Shown here in pieces: positions 23,244 to 32,023 of a stretch of DNA of 55,658 bases (positions are counted from its first letter, which is position 1; each line of letters begins with the position of its first letter). Position numbers and translations under genes: made by a program. Source of the DNA: CAYYMD01 sp964480425 (GTDB lineage: Bacteria > Planctomycetota > Phycisphaerae > SM23-33); NCBI GenBank assembly GCA_964480425.1, contig CAYZPY010000003.1:1-55658 (forward strand). The letters are read 5' to 3'. The notes beneath the pieces were generated by a model. It did not search any database and had not been told where the DNA came from. It saw only the letters and a program-made list of their open reading frames with translations.

Positions 23244-23774
23244 ATGGCCAAAATTGCAAAAGACAGTCTTATAGCCCTTGGGATACTTCTGGCGGCAGTA
23301 GCCACGGCTACGTTTACGATATACCTTCCCCAGAGAAGCAATCTAAAGGAGCTCGAGGCCGGCATCACCACGCAAAAGGCCGCCCTGGCGAACGATGCCC
23401 GACAGTCCACAACGCTTCCGGAACTGGTCCAGAAAGTGCAGTCTCTCAAGAAGAGATACAGCGGGTTCGACCGCCGCCTTCCCAAGCGCAAGGAACTCGG
23501 CGGATTCCTGAGGGAAATCACCGGGTGCCTCTCGCTGGAGAAACTTTCCAATGAACTGATCGAACCGGGCAATCCGGCTCAGGAAGAACTGTTCCACACG
23601 CTTCCGATTATCATGAAATTCGAGGGCTCATACCTGTCTCTCGCCGGATTCCTCGAACGCATTGACAAAATGCAGCGCCTTACAAGGGTGCAGTCGCTGA
23701 ACATCGAATCGGACTCCAAGGAAAAGACGCTCGAAATCGAGTTGCGCCTGAATATCTACTTCACGGAGAGCTGA
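23244..23774 (+). CDS. pilO: Type IV pilus assembly protein PilO
   Basis: This 176-residue inner-membrane protein has one N-terminal membrane segment (LIALGILLAAVATATFTIYL), a coiled coil (LKELEAGITTQKAAL) and a periplasmic ferredoxin-like domain with LPIIMKFEGSYLSLAGFLE, the PilO hallmark around the Y-x-x-x-x-x-F-L-x-x-I/L pattern. It pairs with PilN. It is 12 bp after pilN and 41 bp before the GspC/PilP-like gene. Confidence 0.88.
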   Translation: MAKIAKDSLIALGILLAAVATATFTIYLPQRSNLKELEAGITTQKAALANDARQSTTLPELVQKVQSLKKRYSGFDRRLPKRKELGGFLREITGCLSLEKLSNELIEPGNPAQEELFHTLPIIMKFEGSYLSLAGFLERIDKMQRLTRVQSLNIESDSKEKTLEIELRLNIYFTES

Positions 23775-23815
23775 CGATTATTGCCAGTGGCCCGTCTGAG
23801 GCCATTGAGAATTCG

Positions 23816-24421
23816 ATGACTGAACAACAAAACAAAACGAAAATAACAAGCCGCCTGATAAACGACCTTAAGAGCGATAAGAAAAAGACGGCGGTTCTGT
23901 GCATCCTCGCCATAGTCGCGCTGGTATTGGTTTTAAAAACCACGCTGAAGAAAGGTTCGCCCACGCAGGTCCGCACACTTGCGGCTGCACAAAATACTCA
24001 GGGCGAAAATTCCGACAATACCCGGATTTCCTCCAGTTCCAGGGAAATCGCCCGCGCACTGTCGCAAAACAAGGACCACCATAAAAATCGCCCCAAAATC
24101 GAGCGCGACATATTCAACCCGAACCCGGAATATTTCCCGCCCCGCGTGAGGCGTGACACCAGTACCGACGTGCAGCAAAAGGAGAATCCCAACCAGCAGC
24201 AGCAGCGACTCGATGCCCACAGGCAGACCATATTAGCCCAGGCAAGGGCGCTGTCGCTGCAAAGCACCGTGGTCTCAAAGGAGCCCACGGCAATCATCAA
24301 CGGAAAAGTTCTATGCAAGGGCGACTGGATAAGCGGATTCAAGGTGGTTGAGATTACAGCACGCAACTGCGAACTCACAAAAGAAGGCGTTACTATAATC
24401 CTTACCATGAAAAACCGATAA
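23816..24421 (+). CDS. GspC/PilP-like inner-membrane protein
   Basis: This 201-residue protein has a single membrane segment near residues 25-42 (TAVLCILAIVALVLVLKTT), a long hydrophilic linker rich in Asn, Gln and basic residues, and RDIFNPNPEYFPP. It ends in a small beta domain: LQSTVVSKEPTAIINGKVL, then GDWISGFKVVEIT and EGVTIILTM. This matches the homology region of GspC and the beta domain of PilP, which reach across the periplasm to the secretin. Its place directly before the secretin gene agrees. Sequence similarity is loose, so the exact family is uncertain. Confidence 0.65.
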   Translation: MTEQQNKTKITSRLINDLKSDKKKTAVLCILAIVALVLVLKTTLKKGSPTQVRTLAAAQNTQGENSDNTRISSSSREIARALSQNKDHHKNRPKIERDIFNPNPEYFPPRVRRDTSTDVQQKENPNQQQQRLDAHRQTILAQARALSLQSTVVSKEPTAIINGKVLCKGDWISGFKVVEITARNCELTKEGVTIILTMKNR

Positions 24422-24519
24422 CGAAACAGGTGCGGCCAAGCCCACCGGCCCCTGAGGGGGCGTGAATTGAGATCGGCTGCTCAGGAAGCGGCCGGAAAGA
24501 AAACAAGAGGAGTGGTAAA

Positions 24520-26601
24520 ATGAATGGATTCAAGGGCATTGGAGCCCTGCCTGTCTTGCTCCGTCCGGGGTGGGCAGGCCGGATAGCGGTGGCGACTGTC
24601 CTGGCGACGGTTATTTTAACGGGCAGCGCGCTGGGAGAAGATACGTTCCTGGGACGACTTCTGTCGGGAGATTCACCCTCGGCGTCGACCAGGCCATCCG
24701 GTGTGGATGATTCCACATCCGGCGACAGTGATGCGCAAAACGCCCCTGGCCCGGTCAAAATGACCCGCCCGGGCACTTTCGAAATACACGTTCAGGGCGC
24801 CGATCTGCGCGGTGTTCTGCAAATGCTCAGCACCCAGGGGCGAAAAAACATCATAGCCACCAAGGAAGTCACCGGCGAGGTGACGGCCGACCTGTACGGC
24901 GTGACGTTCACCGAGGCGCTTGAGGCAGTGCTCAAGTCCACGGGATTCGTATACGTTCAGAAAGATAATTTCATTTACGTATACACGCCCGAGCAGCTCG
25001 CCGAGATTCACAAGGCCCAGAGAAAAGTCTCCATGGAAGTATTCCACCTGTCTTACATCACTGCAAAGGACGCAAAGGTGCTGATACAACCGGTCCTGTC
25101 GGACCAGGGCGCCGTAGCGCTTACGCCGGAGGCGAGCACCGGCATCGAAACTTCCGATACGGAGGCGGGCGGAAACTCCTACGCCACCAACGACGTGCTG
25201 GTCGTCCGCGATTACCAGGAGAATCTCGACAAGGTTCGCGCAATCATGAATCGCCTGGACGTAAAGCCCGACCAGGTGCTCATCGAGGCCACCATACTCA
25301 GCGCAAAACTCACCGAGAATAACTATCTCGGAATAGACATGAACACGCTGGCCGGCATCGACTTCCAGACGATAGGTTCGGCCACGGGCACCGGCGGCAT
25401 CGGCGACATGACCACGGGCAGTCTTACCAGCGACAGTCTCCGCGGCGTCCGCGCCGGTCAGATCGGCACGGATTTCTCGGGAATAGTGCCCCAGGGCGGC
25501 GTTAGCATCGGCTTTTTGAGCAATGACGTATCGTTTTTCATCCGCGCACTTGAGACGATTACCGACGTAACCGTGCTGGCCAACCCCAAGATACTGGTGG
25601 TCAACAAGCAGCGAGGCGAGGTGATGGTCGGTAACCGCGACGGTTACGTAACCACCACGATAACCGAGACAACCGCCACACAGACCGTCGAATTCCTGGA
25701 AACCGGCACGCGTCTGGTGGTTAGGCCTTACGTAGGCAAGGACGGGTACGTCCGTATGGAACTCCATCCCGAAGATTCCATCGGATCCGTGCAGGTGCAG
25801 GGTGAACTGGCGCTGCCCAGCGAGGAAACCACCGAGGTAACCTCAAATGTCATGGTCCGCGACGGGCGCACCATAGTCATCGGCGGGCTGTTCCGAGAGA
25901 AGACCACCACGGGACGCAACCAGATCCCGCTGCTGGGCGACGTGCCTTACCTCGGCGCCGCATTCCGCGGGACAAAGGACGAAACCATCAGAAGGGAAAT
26001 CATCGTTCTTATAACCCCGCACATAATCAAGCAGGACGCAGCCGAAGAAGTCGGCGAGCAGATTAAGGGCGACGTCTACCGATACCACATCGGCAGCCGT
26101 AAGGGTGTCCAATGGTGGGCACGAGAGCGAATTGCACAGGGATACCTCCGACAGGCCAGGCAGGCCATGCGTGCGGGTCTGTCCCAGGAAGCACTGTGGA
26201 ACATTGACAAGGTGCTCTCGCTTCATCCACAAATGATACAGGCAATACACCTTAAGGAACGCCTCACCGAACAGGCGTACTGGGCAGACGAGTACCGCCA
26301 TTCGAGCATTCAGTACCTTATCAAGCACATTATGTCGCACGATTTGGGCAAATCTTACGAACGAGTCATTCCGCCCAAGAGGCACCGCATAGGCAAAATG
26401 CCAAAAGATAAAAAATTCAGGGATACATTCGGCCTGGAGAAGCGGATTATGGATCCCCTGTCTATGCCAAAGCGTCCGATAATGACGCCGCAGAAAGAAA
26501 CCGACTCGCAAGGTTCCACAAAAGAGCAGTCCCGAAGCGATACAGCCGGAACTGAGAACGAAAAACTCACCGGTCCGGTGCAAAAGGAAGAACCGGAGTA
26601 A
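24520..26601 (+). CDS. gspD: Secretin (GspD/PilQ family) with C-terminal TPR-like extension
   Basis: This 693-residue outer-membrane pore has a signal peptide near residues 1-40 (ending ILTGSALG), then an N-terminal secretin/TonB short domain (LRGVLQMLSTQGRKNIIATK). N-domains follow, and the secretin core runs to about residue 505 with the family signature PLLGDVPYLGAAF and REIIVLITPHII. About 185 residues follow that ordinary secretins lack. Part of these (about 533-584, YLRQARQAMRAGLSQEALWN) looks like TPR helices, and the rest is charged and low in complexity. The tail may bind the lipoprotein encoded next. The SD AAGAGGAG precedes the ATG. Confidence 0.9.
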   Translation: MNGFKGIGALPVLLRPGWAGRIAVATVLATVILTGSALGEDTFLGRLLSGDSPSASTRPSGVDDSTSGDSDAQNAPGPVKMTRPGTFEIHVQGADLRGVLQMLSTQGRKNIIATKEVTGEVTADLYGVTFTEALEAVLKSTGFVYVQKDNFIYVYTPEQLAEIHKAQRKVSMEVFHLSYITAKDAKVLIQPVLSDQGAVALTPEASTGIETSDTEAGGNSYATNDVLVVRDYQENLDKVRAIMNRLDVKPDQVLIEATILSAKLTENNYLGIDMNTLAGIDFQTIGSATGTGGIGDMTTGSLTSDSLRGVRAGQIGTDFSGIVPQGGVSIGFLSNDVSFFIRALETITDVTVLANPKILVVNKQRGEVMVGNRDGYVTTTITETTATQTVEFLETGTRLVVRPYVGKDGYVRMELHPEDSIGSVQVQGELALPSEETTEVTSNVMVRDGRTIVIGGLFREKTTTGRNQIPLLGDVPYLGAAFRGTKDETIRREIIVLITPHIIKQDAAEEVGEQIKGDVYRYHIGSRKGVQWWARERIAQGYLRQARQAMRAGLSQEALWNIDKVLSLHPQMIQAIHLKERLTEQAYWADEYRHSSIQYLIKHIMSHDLGKSYERVIPPKRHRIGKMPKDKKFRDTFGLEKRIMDPLSMPKRPIMTPQKETDSQGSTKEQSRSDTAGTENEKLTGPVQKEEPE

Positions 26602-26682
26602 AATTTTTTGAGCACGGGTGTTAATCCGGGAGTTTTAGGAAACCCAGCGAACTTGGCGACGATCGTCGCCGGGAGCAAAATC

Positions 26683-27912
26683 ATGAAAAGGTACATCATA
26701 GCAGCAGCGGTTATTCTTGCAATCACGTCGGGATGCCAGGATATAGCCCTGTTCCGCAAAGATAACAAGACCGAAGTATATCAGAAATGGCATCACACCC
26801 GGGCAAACGTCCTCTACAAGGTGGCCCAAGAGCATCTTATGGTCGGAAAGCTCGACCAGGCCCACAGTAACGCCACCAGGGCGGTGGCGCTGGACGAAAA
26901 CATGACCGACGCCAAGGTGCTTCTTGGCAGGATTTACATCGAACAGGGCGAGTACCACAACGCAATCGCACAGCTTCAGGAAGTCAAACGCGCCAGCGAA
27001 GATTCCCCGCGGGTATGGTACCTGCTCGGTGTGGCCCAGGAAAAGGCCGACATGCTTCAGGAGGCGTTAAACAGTTACCAACAGTCTTATGCTCTTGACA
27101 ACCACAACATATCCGCCGTCCACGCCATTGTGGAGGTCCTTGTGGCGATGGGGCGCATTCGAGAAGCCCAGATACAAGTGGAAAGTCACATATCCCAGGC
27201 CAAGGATACGCCATCCATGTACGAACTGGGCGGACGGATTGCGATGATGCGCGAAGAATACGCATCGGCGGCCCAGTACTACAGACAGGCCTGCGACCTG
27301 GACCCCGATAACGTTGGCTACCTTCGAGCGCTGGCCCAGGCCCAGTTCCTTTCGGGGCAGTATGAACGGGCGCTGGACGTCCTTCAGGAACTGGTGGAGA
27401 ATCCGAACTCGCCTGCGTGGGTCTTCGCGATGTTGGGAGACTGCCTCATGGCCCAGGGCGATGCGGTAAAGGCCCGCAATGCTTACCGCAAGGCGGTTGA
27501 TAAAAGTGAAAATTCTCCCAGACTCCAGGTCAAGTTAGCCAAGGCCCAGCTCGCCTGCGGCGATTTGGGCGGCGTTATTGTTACCGCCAGAAACGTGCTG
27601 TCCGTCCATCCGCAAGACCGCAACGCCGCAATGCTGCTGGGGTATGCCCTTTTGAAAGCCAACCGTCCTCAGCAGGCGAGGGACGTGCTGAACGGCGCTA
27701 TCGCAAACCGGGACCCGGACGCCCCGATTCTGTGCCTGCTGGGCATGGTCAACGCCGCGGCGGGAGATAAGGCAAAGGCCACAAGGTGTTACGCCAGGGC
27801 TTTGCAGGTCGATCCAGAAAACGACCTGGCACGAGCGCTGCTGGAAAAATTACGCAACGACACGAATGTAACCACTTACCGGCGCGATGTTTCCATGACG
27901 CCGGATAGATGA
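26683..27912 (+). CDS. TPR-repeat lipoprotein, possible pilotin-like partner of the secretin
   Basis: This 409-residue protein has a lipoprotein signal (MKRYIIAAAVILAITSGC, with Cys at residue 18) followed by many tetratricopeptide repeats from about residue 45 to the end (for example YKVAQEHLMVGKLDQAHSNA and ALQVDPENDLARALL). TPR lipoproteins such as PilF/PilW carry secretins to the outer membrane and help them assemble, and the gene directly follows the secretin. PilF is about 250 residues, so this one is longer and may have more partners. The ATG at 26683 is preceded by GGGAG; the longer frame begins too far upstream. Confidence 0.8.
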   Translation: MKRYIIAAAVILAITSGCQDIALFRKDNKTEVYQKWHHTRANVLYKVAQEHLMVGKLDQAHSNATRAVALDENMTDAKVLLGRIYIEQGEYHNAIAQLQEVKRASEDSPRVWYLLGVAQEKADMLQEALNSYQQSYALDNHNISAVHAIVEVLVAMGRIREAQIQVESHISQAKDTPSMYELGGRIAMMREEYASAAQYYRQACDLDPDNVGYLRALAQAQFLSGQYERALDVLQELVENPNSPAWVFAMLGDCLMAQGDAVKARNAYRKAVDKSENSPRLQVKLAKAQLACGDLGGVIVTARNVLSVHPQDRNAAMLLGYALLKANRPQQARDVLNGAIANRDPDAPILCLLGMVNAAAGDKAKATRCYARALQVDPENDLARALLEKLRNDTNVTTYRRDVSMTPDR

Positions 27913-27973
27913 ACGCGCCCCGGCGCCGGAAAAAGGGCGCCGCAAGGAGGCAGCCACGGAGAACCCAAAGGCA

Positions 27974-29416
27974 ATGACGATCATCAAACACGGCCCGCTG
28001 GTGGGAAAGGTGCTGCTTTCACTGGTTGCCGGCTTGGCCAGTTATGCCGTGATGAGAACCTTCCATGAAAGATGGGGTCTTGATGCATCGGTGAATCACG
28101 TGATTTTGGGACTCGTTCTGGCCGTGGCGGTCCTGACGCTGTTCGTATTCAGACAGAACTTTTATAAAACGATTGCGCAAATATGCTCACAACTGCGGGA
28201 GATGTCCCGCAGCGGGCGCGTGCACCTGATGGGTCCTTATTCTGTCGGACAGTCCGCCCAGATTACCCGCTCGCTCAACGAGTTCCTCGATTCGGTAAAA
28301 ACCCAAATAGAACGACTGGAGAGCGAGAATCGCGAACTGCAGTTGCAATGCAGGGTAATATCCGGCGAAAAAAGAAACACCGAGGCGATTATCTTTTCCA
28401 TCTCCGACGCGGTGATCGTGACCAATCGTTTCGACGAGCTGCTGCTGGCCAACGAGGCCGCCGAAAACCTGCTGGGCTTTACATTCTCCCGCGACTATCG
28501 CCTGAATATCGCCGAGGTTATCTCGGACAAAGAACTCGTAGATCTCATTTGCGAGGTTCGCAGCCACGGCGAGCACGTAACCCGCAGGCAGGTCGAGCAC
28601 ACCATAACCGTCAACGGCGCCAGTCGGACTTTCAACACCACTTTTGGATGCGTGGTCACGCCCGACGACGAAATATCCGGCGTGGTGGCGGTCCTGCACG
28701 ACATCACCCACGACAAAGAAATCGCCGACATGAAAACAAATTTCGTCTCGCATGTCTCTCACGAGCTGAAAACGCCTCTGGCGTCCATAAAGGCCTACAT
28801 CGAAATGCTGCTGGACGGCGAGGCGCAGGACAAGCAGACCCAGCGGGATTTTTACGAGATAATATCCGCGGAGACAAATCGTCTTCACCGCCTGATAGAA
28901 AACATACTGAACATATCGCGGATAGAGTCCGGCGTGATAAAGGTCGCCAGAAAGCCCATGAGTATCACCGGCGTGGTCAAGCAGGTGCTCGACGTGGTGT
29001 GCGTTCAGGCCAAGGCGAAGAATATAAAAATCGAACAGTCCCTGGCGCCGGTTTTCTACCAGGTTCAGGCCGACCAGGACCTCGTCTACCAGGCGGTCAT
29101 GAACCTTGTATCCAACGCCATCAAGTACACGCCCCGTGGCGGAAAGGTGACGGTAACCGTCGCGGTGGACGAGCGCAGGAGGGTGGTGCGCTGCGAGGTG
29201 GGCGACTCGGGCGTGGGCATACCGCCCCAGGAGCTTCCGCACGTGTTCGACAAGTTCTACCGCGTGGGCTCCAACGAAAAAGTCGCAAAGGGCACGGGGC
29301 TCGGGCTGACACTGGTGAAGCGGATTATCGAGACGGTCCACAACGGCAAACTCGACGTCGCCAGTGAAGAAGGAAAGGAAAGCACTTTCGCCTTCGAGCT
29401 GGCGCTTACAAAGTAA
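27974..29416 (+). CDS. Membrane sensor histidine kinase (HAMP-PAS-HisKA-HATPase)
   Basis: This 480-residue kinase has two N-terminal membrane segments (about 12-30 and 42-60) with almost no periplasmic loop, so it probably senses the membrane or cytoplasm. A HAMP-like segment (about 65-110), a PAS domain (about 130-250) and HisKA follow, with the phosphorylated His in VSHELKTPLASIKAYIEML near 262. The ATPase domain has NLVSNAIKYTPRGG, GDSGVGIPP and GTGLGLTLVKR, all intact. It resembles PhoR/VicK-type kinases. The receiver gene 98 bp downstream is the likely partner. Its position inside a secretion gene set is unusual. Confidence 0.92.
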   Translation: MTIIKHGPLVGKVLLSLVAGLASYAVMRTFHERWGLDASVNHVILGLVLAVAVLTLFVFRQNFYKTIAQICSQLREMSRSGRVHLMGPYSVGQSAQITRSLNEFLDSVKTQIERLESENRELQLQCRVISGEKRNTEAIIFSISDAVIVTNRFDELLLANEAAENLLGFTFSRDYRLNIAEVISDKELVDLICEVRSHGEHVTRRQVEHTITVNGASRTFNTTFGCVVTPDDEISGVVAVLHDITHDKEIADMKTNFVSHVSHELKTPLASIKAYIEMLLDGEAQDKQTQRDFYEIISAETNRLHRLIENILNISRIESGVIKVARKPMSITGVVKQVLDVVCVQAKAKNIKIEQSLAPVFYQVQADQDLVYQAVMNLVSNAIKYTPRGGKVTVTVAVDERRRVVRCEVGDSGVGIPPQELPHVFDKFYRVGSNEKVAKGTGLGLTLVKRIIETVHNGKLDVASEEGKESTFAFELALTK

Positions 29417-29514
29417 AGACACCGACTTATTGTAACGATACAAATAAGGAACGGCCTGCTCATGCCGGACCGGAAACTGAAAGGCAGGAAAAGAAGTTCA
29501 AAGGGAGACTGAAT

Positions 29515-29919
29515 ATGCCTCAGGGTCGAAAAAAAGTATTGGTTGCCGACGACGAATCCCACATTCTTAACGTGCTGTCGCTGAAGCTCAAAAACGCCGG
29601 TTACGAGGTGCTGACCGCCATGGACGGCGAAGAGGCGCTGGAACTGGCAAGAGAGCAGCGCCCGGACCTGATAATAACCGATTATCAGATGCCGGTAATT
29701 ACTGGCCTGGAGCTTTGCCAGCGCCTGCGGAGCGAAAGACACGCCCGGCGGATACCGGCACTGATGCTCACCGCGCGCGGATTCGACCTGGAGCCCGCCG
29801 AACTGTCCGCAGTCGGCATAGCGGGTGTGTTGGCCAAACCCTTTTCACTGCGGCAGGTGCTCACCAAGGTCGAAGAACTCATATCCGACGCCGATGAAAA
29901 AGTTACGGAGGATGTATGA
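29515..29919 (+). CDS. Single-domain response regulator (CheY-like receiver)
   Basis: This is a 134-residue receiver without an output domain. Acidic residues D12 and D13, the phosphoacceptor D56 (in IITDYQMPV), T86 (MLTARG) and K108 (LAKPF) are all present. It may act by binding a partner such as the HD-GYP protein encoded next, whose start overlaps its stop by 4 bp (ATGA). AAAGGGAG precedes the ATG. It is most likely phosphorylated by the histidine kinase upstream. Confidence 0.92.
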   Translation: MPQGRKKVLVADDESHILNVLSLKLKNAGYEVLTAMDGEEALELAREQRPDLIITDYQMPVITGLELCQRLRSERHARRIPALMLTARGFDLEPAELSAVGIAGVLAKPFSLRQVLTKVEELISDADEKVTEDV

Positions 29920-31589
29920 GCCGCATTGAAACATCCTCTCAGCAGAGAATACTTCCGCTTCCCGAAACGGTGACTGAGGAGCTTCGCGCCCGTATGGAGC
30001 GGTTGGGCCTGCATCTTTCCACCTGGGACGAAACTGGTCGGTGCGTCGAGGGATTCTGCCCGTCCTGCAGGTTCTGCCGCTTCATACTCGGCGCCGAAGG
30101 TCCGTGCCGCCAAAGCGCTCAAAAGGCCTCGCAAAAGGCGATGACCCGGGGCGACAACGCACTGGAACAATGCTGGACCGGCTGTTTCCAGATGAGCATC
30201 CCCATCCGTCGGCGAAGGCGTCTGACTGGCGCGGTGGTGGCGTGCTTCCCGCCCACTGAAATCCTCGAAGAAGAGCACTTCTGGCGCATGTGCGACCGCC
30301 TCCGCCTGGACCGCCAGGCCACCAGGGGTCTGGCCGAGCGGCACTGCCGATACAACGCCTCTCAGGCCCAATATCTCATGAATGTTGTCGGATGGATGGT
30401 GGAGCTTCTGTTGAACGAGAAGACCGCGCAAGACGAACTTGCCACGCTTAGCAATAATCTCGCCAGGACTTACGAGGAACTCTCCCTGGTCTACCGGATA
30501 AGCGACTCGATTAAAATTACGCAGCAGCCGGGAGATTTCCTCCAGAACGCATGCAACGAATTGCTGGAGGTTATGAACATATCCAGCGCCTGGGCCGTGT
30601 TCAGCCCCCATCGAAAACACCACCAGGATAAACTCGTCGTCAGGGCCGGACACGAAAACGTCCCACCGGACAAAGTTATGCGCCTGGCGGAGGAAATCAA
30701 CAGGAGAATGGACTCCATGCGTCGTGTATTGCTGGACAACTGCTTCGAGCTTCCGCTGACCGGTGGCGCCGAGGAGAATCCGCGCGGGCTGGTGGCAGTG
30801 CCTATTGTCGCGGAAGACCACCAGGTCGGGCTACTCATAGGCGCCGATAAATTAACCGGCGAATTCAACAGCGCGGACCTGCAATTACTCAGTTCGATCG
30901 CCAACCAAACAGGAGTTTTTCTTGCCAACAGCATGCTGTACGCCGACCTCCAGGACCTCCTGATAGGGGTGCTTCACGCCCTGACGGCTTCTATCGACGC
31001 AAAAGAACCGTACACCAGCGGTCACTCCCAGCGAGTGGCGCTTATATCCAAGCACCTTGCCGAGGAATCGGGCCTGGATGCCGAGAGCGTCAAGCAGGTG
31101 TACCTGGCCGGTCTGTTGCACGACATCGGAAAGATAGGCGTGCCCGAGGAGACGCTTCGCAAGGCGAATCAGCTGAACAAGGCTGAATTTGACAAGATCA
31201 AACAGCATCCTGTTATCGGGGCGAGAATCATCGGCGGCTTTCGACAGTGGGAAGGCGTTACCAGAGGAATACTGGCGCACCACGAGAGGCCTGACGGTAA
31301 AGGTTATCCCCAGGGACTCAAAGGCGAAGAAATACCTATCGAAGGAAGAATAGTGGGACTGGCCGACTGCCTCGATGCGATGATAACCGACAGGACATAC
31401 AGAAAAGCCCTCCCGCTCGACAAGGCCGTTGAGGAGTTGCGAGGATACGCCGGAACGCAGTTCGACGCCGACCTTGTTCACAAGCTGCTTTCGATAGACC
31501 TCAAAGAATTCATAAGCTACATCAGTCGCGGGAGTTCGTTCAAACTCGGCGCAGAACCGACGTGCGCGTCGAGGCCCACGACCGCTTGA
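29916..31589 (+). CDS. PocR-GAF-HD-GYP protein, predicted c-di-GMP phosphodiesterase
   Basis: This 557-residue signalling protein has an N-terminal Cys-rich PocR-like sensory domain (about 20-165, with CPSCRFCRF and CWTGCFQMSIPI), a short coiled coil, a GAF domain (about 195-345) and a C-terminal HD-GYP domain (about 350-535). The catalytic LLHDIGKIGVP lies near 400 and HHERPDGKGYPQGLKGE near 455, so the GYP triplet and metal ligands are complete. It should degrade c-di-GMP. Its start overlaps the receiver gene as ATGA, so the two proteins are made together. The PocR Cys residues suggest ligand, metal or redox sensing. Confidence 0.9.
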   Translation: MSRIETSSQQRILPLPETVTEELRARMERLGLHLSTWDETGRCVEGFCPSCRFCRFILGAEGPCRQSAQKASQKAMTRGDNALEQCWTGCFQMSIPIRRRRRLTGAVVACFPPTEILEEEHFWRMCDRLRLDRQATRGLAERHCRYNASQAQYLMNVVGWMVELLLNEKTAQDELATLSNNLARTYEELSLVYRISDSIKITQQPGDFLQNACNELLEVMNISSAWAVFSPHRKHHQDKLVVRAGHENVPPDKVMRLAEEINRRMDSMRRVLLDNCFELPLTGGAEENPRGLVAVPIVAEDHQVGLLIGADKLTGEFNSADLQLLSSIANQTGVFLANSMLYADLQDLLIGVLHALTASIDAKEPYTSGHSQRVALISKHLAEESGLDAESVKQVYLAGLLHDIGKIGVPEETLRKANQLNKAEFDKIKQHPVIGARIIGGFRQWEGVTRGILAHHERPDGKGYPQGLKGEEIPIEGRIVGLADCLDAMITDRTYRKALPLDKAVEELRGYAGTQFDADLVHKLLSIDLKEFISYISRGSSFKLGAEPTCASRPTTA

Positions 31590-31606
31590 ACGCCGGAGGA
31601 CAAAAC

Positions 31607-31963
31607 ATGAACATTAACGCCGAGACATACGGTCATGTGGCCATCCTCTCAATCAAGGGAGAAATAACCGAGGACTCGCTGGAGCAACTTATCAGGGCCG
31701 TGGAAAACCAGCTCAAAGAAGACCAGGTAATCGACATTGTGCTGGACCTTCAGAAAACTCCCACTGTTGACAGCGCCTCTCTGGAGTACTTCCTGGACCT
31801 TCAGGACACACTGGCCGAACGAATGGGAAGGGTAAGGTTATGCGGATGCGACGAAAACATACTCAAGATACTCCAGATTACACGCCTGGACTCCGCCTTT
31901 GAAACTTACGAAAACGCCGAGGAAGCAATAAAGGAACGAATGGACATAGGCGCCCGCAGCTGA
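31607..31963 (+). CDS. STAS-domain protein (anti-sigma factor antagonist-like)
   Basis: This 118-residue STAS protein begins MNINAETYGHVAILSIKGE; VLDLQKTPTVDSASLEYF near 50 carries a Ser at the usual phosphorylation site, as in SpoIIAA and RsbV. Such proteins act as switches in partner-switching systems or as scaffold adaptors. No anti-sigma kinase is next to it, and the only kinase nearby is the histidine kinase three genes upstream. The start at 31607 has CGGAGGA. The longer frame overlaps the HD-GYP gene and is rejected. Confidence 0.85.
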   Translation: MNINAETYGHVAILSIKGEITEDSLEQLIRAVENQLKEDQVIDIVLDLQKTPTVDSASLEYFLDLQDTLAERMGRVRLCGCDENILKILQITRLDSAFETYENAEEAIKERMDIGARS

Positions 31964-32023
31964 TGGCGCGGCGCCAAGGGTGCCAGCGTATTCCAAAGGG
32001 CACAGACGAACGGACTTGACGGC

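Noticed and set aside
24673..25767. A 364-codon frame on the minus strand inside the secretin gene
   Set aside because: It is an antisense shadow of the secretin; no SD and no family resemblance.
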